Shown: positions 31,947 through 35,152 of the stretch, piece by piece
Numbering within the stretch: position 1 is the stretch's first letter
Layout of the letters: each line of letters begins with the position of its first letter
Source: Clostridia bacterium
Lineage (GTDB): Bacteria; Bacillota_A; Clostridia; Christensenellales; CAG-138
Assembly: GCA_017394605.1 (NCBI GenBank)
Contig: JAFPXU010000097.1
Span: 1-35,152 of the forward strand
DNA: 35,152 bases
Reading direction: 5' to 3'
Notes under the pieces: generated by a model
Seen by the model: the letters and a program-made list of their open reading frames with translations, nothing else
What the model was told of the DNA's origin: nothing
The model's database searches: none
Made by a program: the position numbers and the translations under genes

Positions 31947-34583
31947 ATGGCATCACAGATGGAAAAGAATTATAACCCTGCGTCGGTGGAATCGTATTGG
32001 TATGAAAGATGGGAGAAGAACGGTTATTTCCATTCAAAACCCAATCCTGAAAAGAAACCGTATACGATCGTGATTCCCCCGCCGAATATTACGGGGAAAC
32101 TGCACATGGGACACGCGCTCGACAACACGCTCCAGGATACCCTGATCCGGTATAAAAGGATGTGCGGGTATGAGACCCTGTGGCTTCCCGGAACGGACCA
32201 CGCTTCCATCGCGACGGAAGTGAAAATCGTTGAGCAGCTTGCGAAGGAAGGGACTCTGAAGACGGACATCGGCAGAGAGAAATTCCTTGAGCGCGCATGG
32301 CAGTGGAGAGAGCAGTACGGAAAAACGATCGTGAAACAGCTGAGGAAACTGGGCTCCTCCTGCGACTGGGAACGGGAACGTTTTACCATGGACGAAGGAT
32401 GCAACAGGGCGGTCACGAAGGTTTTCGTCAATCTTTACAATAAAGGGCTGATCTACCGTGGGGACAGGATCATCAACTGGTGCCCCGCGTGCAAAACTGC
32501 CCTGTCCGACGCAGAGGTGGAGTATGAGGAGCAGAAGAGCTTTCTCTGGCATATCCGTTATGACGCGCCGGATAAATCGTATTCCATCACGGTCGCCACG
32601 ACAAGACCGGAGACCATGCTGGGAGACACGGCGATCGCCGTTCATCCGGACGACGAACGCTATAAGGATCTGATCGGCAAGACGGTGGTGATCCCGGCGG
32701 TAGGCCGTGAGATACCGATCGTGGCGGATTCCTACTGCGAAATGGAATTCGGTACGGGCGCCGTAAAAATCACGCCCGGTCACGACCCGAACGACTTTGA
32801 AGTCGGTCTCAGATGCAACCTCCCCGTGATGAACGTGTTTACCGCGGACGGTCACATCAACGAGCTGGGCGGAAAATTTTGCGGGATGGATCGCTTTGAG
32901 TGCAGAAAAGCGATCGTGGATGAACTCGACAGAACCGGGGCGCTGGTCAAAACGGAACCGTACGCGCATAATGTGGGAACCTGCTACAGATGCCATACGA
33001 CGATAGAATCCATCGTATCGAAACAGTGGTTCGTGAGCATGAAGCCTCTCAGCATTCCGGCAATCGATGCGGTGCGCAGCGGAGATATCAAATTCGTTCC
33101 GGAACGCTTTGACAAGACGTATTTCAACTGGATGGAGAACATCCGTGACTGGTGCATCTCCCGTCAGCTCTGGTGGGGGCACAGAATTCCCGCATGGTAC
33201 TGCGATTCGTGCGGAAAAACCATCGTTCAGGAGAAAGCGCCGCAGAAGTGTCCGCATTGCGGAGGAGCAGTGCGTCAGGACGAGGACGTTCTTGATACGT
33301 GGTTCAGTTCAGGCATGTGGCCGTTCTCGACGCTGGGGTATCCGGACGAGACGGAGGAACTGAAGTATTATTATCCGACATCCACGCTTGTTACGGGATA
33401 CGACATCATCTTCTTCTGGGTCGCGAGAATGATCGTGTTCGGGGAAGAGGTCATGCATAAGAAACCGTTTGACACGGTATTTGTCCATGGAATCGTACGT
33501 GACAGCCTGGGAAGAAAGATGTCTAAATCCCTCGGGAACGGCATCGATCCGCTGGAGGTCATCGATAAATACGGCGCTGATTCCCTGAGATTTTCGCTTC
33601 TTACGGGCAATTCCGCCGGAAACGACATGCGGTTCTACTGGGAGAAGGTCGAATCCGCCAGGAACTTCTGCAACAAGATCTATAACGCCGCCAGATTCGT
33701 GCTCATGAATCTCGGAGAAGACTGGAAGTCGAAAGAAATCGACACGCTTCCGCTTGATCTGTCCGACAAATGGATTCTGTACAGACTGAACGACGTGGTC
33801 GGTCAGGCGACGCAGAACATGGAGAACTTTGAACTGGGACTCGCGGTTCAGAAGGTCTATGACTTTATCTGGACGGAATTCTGCGACTGGTACATCGAAA
33901 TGTCTAAGCAGCGTCTCTACGGGGATGACATACAGGCAAAGGAGACTGCGCAGAACGTACTGGTCTATGTTCTGAGAAGATCCATGCAGCTGCTGCATCC
34001 GTTCATGCCGTTTATAACGGAGGAACTGTATCAGCGTCTGCCCGAACACGGGGAAACGATCATGCTTTCAGAATGGCCGAAAGAGGACAACTCCGGAAAA
34101 TTTGCCGAGGAGAGCAAAAAACTGGAGGCAGGCATGGAGATCGTCCGTTCTGTCAGGAATCTTCGCGCTGAAATGCAGGTGCCGGTCTCCCAGAAGATTT
34201 CCATGAAAATCGTCGCGAACAGTGCTAACGCTCCGATCTTTGAGTCGATTATTCCGTACCTCCTGAGGCTTGCGGGAGCCGCGGACGCGAAGGTCTACGC
34301 CTCCGCCGAAGGGTTCGACAAGAACGACGTGCATCTGGTCTGCTCGGCTGCCGAAGTCTATATCCCGCTTGCTTCCCTTGTCGACATCGAGAAGGAAAAG
34401 GAGAGGGTCAACAAAGAGATCGAAAGGCTGAACGGGGAGATTGCCAGATACAATGGAAAACTGAACAATCCGAACTTTGTATCGAAAGCACCCGAGAACG
34501 TTGTGAACGAAGAAAAACGGAAACTGACAGTCGCCGAGGGAATGCTTGAAAAACTGCTAAAGAGAAAAGAACAGCTGGGATGA
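31947..34583 (+). CDS. valS: Valyl-tRNA synthetase
   Basis: Charges tRNA-Val with valine and edits mischarged threonine. ATG 31947 follows AAGGTGG by seven bases. The 878 residues are typical of bacterial ValRS. Visible are PPPNITGKLHMGHALDN (HIGH equivalent HMGH), LPGTDHASIATE, the editing-domain signatures TTRPETMLGDTAIAVHP and GTGAVKITPGHDPNDF, paired zinc-type cysteines (CPACK, CYRCH, CDSCG, CPHCGG), DWCISRQLWWGHRIP, KMSKS (524-528) and an anticodon-binding domain. The C-terminal coiled coil (about 810-878; EKERVNKEIERLNGEIARYN) is the ValRS-specific tRNA clamp. It is controlled by the T-box upstream and followed by a terminator. Confidence 0.97.
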   Translation: MASQMEKNYNPASVESYWYERWEKNGYFHSKPNPEKKPYTIVIPPPNITGKLHMGHALDNTLQDTLIRYKRMCGYETLWLPGTDHASIATEVKIVEQLAKEGTLKTDIGREKFLERAWQWREQYGKTIVKQLRKLGSSCDWERERFTMDEGCNRAVTKVFVNLYNKGLIYRGDRIINWCPACKTALSDAEVEYEEQKSFLWHIRYDAPDKSYSITVATTRPETMLGDTAIAVHPDDERYKDLIGKTVVIPAVGREIPIVADSYCEMEFGTGAVKITPGHDPNDFEVGLRCNLPVMNVFTADGHINELGGKFCGMDRFECRKAIVDELDRTGALVKTEPYAHNVGTCYRCHTTIESIVSKQWFVSMKPLSIPAIDAVRSGDIKFVPERFDKTYFNWMENIRDWCISRQLWWGHRIPAWYCDSCGKTIVQEKAPQKCPHCGGAVRQDEDVLDTWFSSGMWPFSTLGYPDETEELKYYYPTSTLVTGYDIIFFWVARMIVFGEEVMHKKPFDTVFVHGIVRDSLGRKMSKSLGNGIDPLEVIDKYGADSLRFSLLTGNSAGNDMRFYWEKVESARNFCNKIYNAARFVLMNLGEDWKSKEIDTLPLDLSDKWILYRLNDVVGQATQNMENFELGLAVQKVYDFIWTEFCDWYIEMSKQRLYGDDIQAKETAQNVLVYVLRRSMQLLHPFMPFITEELYQRLPEHGETIMLSEWPKEDNSGKFAEESKKLEAGMEIVRSVRNLRAEMQVPVSQKISMKIVANSANAPIFESIIPYLLRLAGAADAKVYASAEGFDKNDVHLVCSAAEVYIPLASLVDIEKEKERVNKEIERLNGEIARYNGKLNNPNFVSKAPENVVNEEKRKLTVAEGMLEKLLKRKEQLG

Positions 34584-34611
34584 TAGTGTTTTCCGGATCA
34601 TGAAAATAGGA

Positions 34612-34640
34612 ACGGGGCGGACCATATCCGCCCCGTATTT
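34612..34640 (+). terminator. Intrinsic terminator after valS
   Basis: ACGGGGCGGA (34612-34621), loop CCATA, TCCGCCCCGT (34627-34636), then ATTTATG. The ten-base G+C-rich arms are perfect, though the T-run is short and interrupted. Confidence 0.8.
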
Positions 34641-34778
34641 ATGTGCTGAATAACGATAGCCTGCTGATTTTCAGGCAGAGGATCACATGCGCAGGCGTAG
34701 AAAAAACGGGGAAGATGGCATGGATATACAAAATAACGGATACTGCACAAAGCAAGAAAAAATATGGATGATTTTTTG

Positions 34779-34807
34779 TTGACAAGTTCTATTCGCTGTT
34801 GTATATT
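34779..34807 (+). promoter_or_regulatory. Sigma-A promoter of the tRNA cluster
   Basis: A perfect TTGACA (34779-34784), a 17-bp spacer and TATATT (34802-34807), about 28 bases before the first tRNA start point would fall. The rest of 34641-34841 holds no gene I can support. Confidence 0.75.
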
Positions 34808-34841
34808 TATCAGAGTCGCGAATAAGTGGGTGTCGCTGTTT

Positions 34842-34918
34842 CGGGGTGTAGCGCAGTCCGGTAGCGCACGTGCTTTGGGAGCATGGGGTCGGAGGTTCAA
34901 ATCCTCTCACCCCGACCA
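34842..34918 (+). tRNA. tRNA-Pro (anticodon TGG)
   Basis: Acceptor stem CGGGGTG pairs with CACCCCG, then A and an encoded CCA. The anticodon stem CGTGC/GCATG holds loop TTTGGGA, so the anticodon is TGG. The T-arm GGAGGTTCAAATCCTC is canonical. It is the first member of the tRNA cluster. Confidence 0.95.
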
Positions 34919-34923
34919 TCAGT

Positions 34924-34998
34924 GGCCCCGTGGTCAAGCGGTCAAGACATCGCCCTTTCACGGCGGTAACAGGAGTTCGATTCTCCTCGGGGTCACCA
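34924..34998 (+). tRNA. tRNA-Glu (anticodon TTC)
   Basis: Acceptor stem GGCCCCG pairs with CGGGGTC, discriminator A, encoded CCA. Anticodon loop CTTTCAC gives TTC. It lies five bases after tRNA-Pro, so it is co-transcribed. Confidence 0.95.
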
Positions 34999-35011
34999 TT
35001 TTTTTTGGTTT

Positions 35012-35088
35012 GGGCCTTTAGCTCAGCTGGTTAGAGCGGTCGGCTCATAACCGATTGGTCCGGGGTTCGAGTCCCTGAAGGCCCACCA
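35012..35088 (+). tRNA. tRNA-Met-type (anticodon CAT)
   Basis: Acceptor stem GGGCCTT pairs with AAGGCCC, then A and an encoded CCA. The anticodon loop is CTCATAA within TCGG/CCGA. The G1-C72 pair excludes the initiator. It is either elongator tRNA-Met or the Ile tRNA whose C34 is changed to lysidine; the sequence alone does not decide. Confidence 0.92.
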
Positions 35089-35107
35089 TTTTATCGCGTG
35101 CAATACT

Positions 35108-35152
35108 GGCCCGGTAGTACAGTTGGTTAGTACGCCAGCCTGTCACGCTGTA
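35108..35152 (+). tRNA. tRNA-Asp (anticodon GTC), cut by the window edge
   Basis: The 5' half GGCCCGGTAGTACAGTTGGT is typical of tRNA-Asp. The anticodon stem CCAGC and loop CTGTCAC give GTC. The T-arm and 3' acceptor strand lie beyond the window. Confidence 0.88.

Noticed and set aside
32034..33257. 407-codon minus-strand frame opposite valS
   Set aside because: A shadow of valS codons; no ribosome binding site or family motif.
34687..34782. 31-codon ORF between valS and the tRNA cluster
   Set aside because: Very short, very basic N-terminus, no promoter of its own, and it ends in the tRNA promoter; probably chance despite AGAGG five bases before the ATG.
1..35152. CRISPR array, rRNA operon, complete insertion sequence or prophage
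   Set aside because: No regularly spaced repeats, rRNA sequence, transposase or phage structural genes were seen on either strand.

Overview
The window looks like a chromosomal stretch of a Clostridia-type Firmicute. The evidence is a valS T-box riboswitch, frequent TTG and GTG starts with strong AAGGAGG-type ribosome binding sites, OmpR-type two-component systems, and several exported proteins with Thr-Pro-Glu-Pro linkers of the kind I associate with gut Christensenellales-like Clostridia (a weak inference). No ribosomal RNA or other taxonomic marker is present, so the genus cannot be named.

Layout. Positions 1-1951 are visibly more A+T-rich than the rest and hold only minus-strand remnants: an unrecognised ORF running off the left edge, a KilA-N domain fragment, and the recombinase-domain remnant of a serine recombinase broken by a stop. 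They sit beside the 3' end of a tRNA-Ala (2201-2277) and read as a decayed mobile element. From 2422 the core genome begins: a class A penicillin-binding protein, a uracil-DNA glycosylase-like protein, and two tandem paralogous response regulator/histidine kinase pairs. The pairs are separated by a terminator whose loop holds the -10 box of the second pair. Next come tyrS, a YigZ/IMPACT protein, a membrane-anchored Ig-like repeat protein and a DUF2461 protein.

From 15827 to 20155 the strand flips. A polytopic GT-C-like membrane protein overlaps the DUF2461 gene tail to tail. It is preceded by a promoter, a ~140-nt structured RNA and an intrinsic terminator, which could be a stand-alone small RNA or an attenuator. 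Upstream lie a PflX-type radical SAM gene and a membrane-anchored NlpC/P60 peptidase.

From 20275 the plus strand resumes with a gene train that shows no internal terminator: an ABC-F ATPase, an unknown ORF, pyrimidine-nucleoside phosphorylase, polA, coaE, a lytic transglycosylase, lspA, an RluD-type pseudouridine synthase and a DUF885-like lipoprotein that appears to lack its metal-binding motif. valS follows under its own promoter and T-box with a GUC (Val) specifier. The window ends in a tRNA cluster (Pro-Glu-Met-Asp, the last cut by the edge).

Themes: cell-wall synthesis and turnover (PBP1A, NlpC/P60, transglycosylase, lipoprotein maturation), translation (two aminoacyl-tRNA synthetases, ABC-F, pseudouridine synthase, five tRNAs) and DNA replication/repair (polA, UDG). 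I found no complete previously undescribed system. The best candidates for something new are the structured RNA at 17769-17908, the nested terminator/promoter at 8511-8561, the cysteine-free UDG and the DUF885-like pseudoenzyme.
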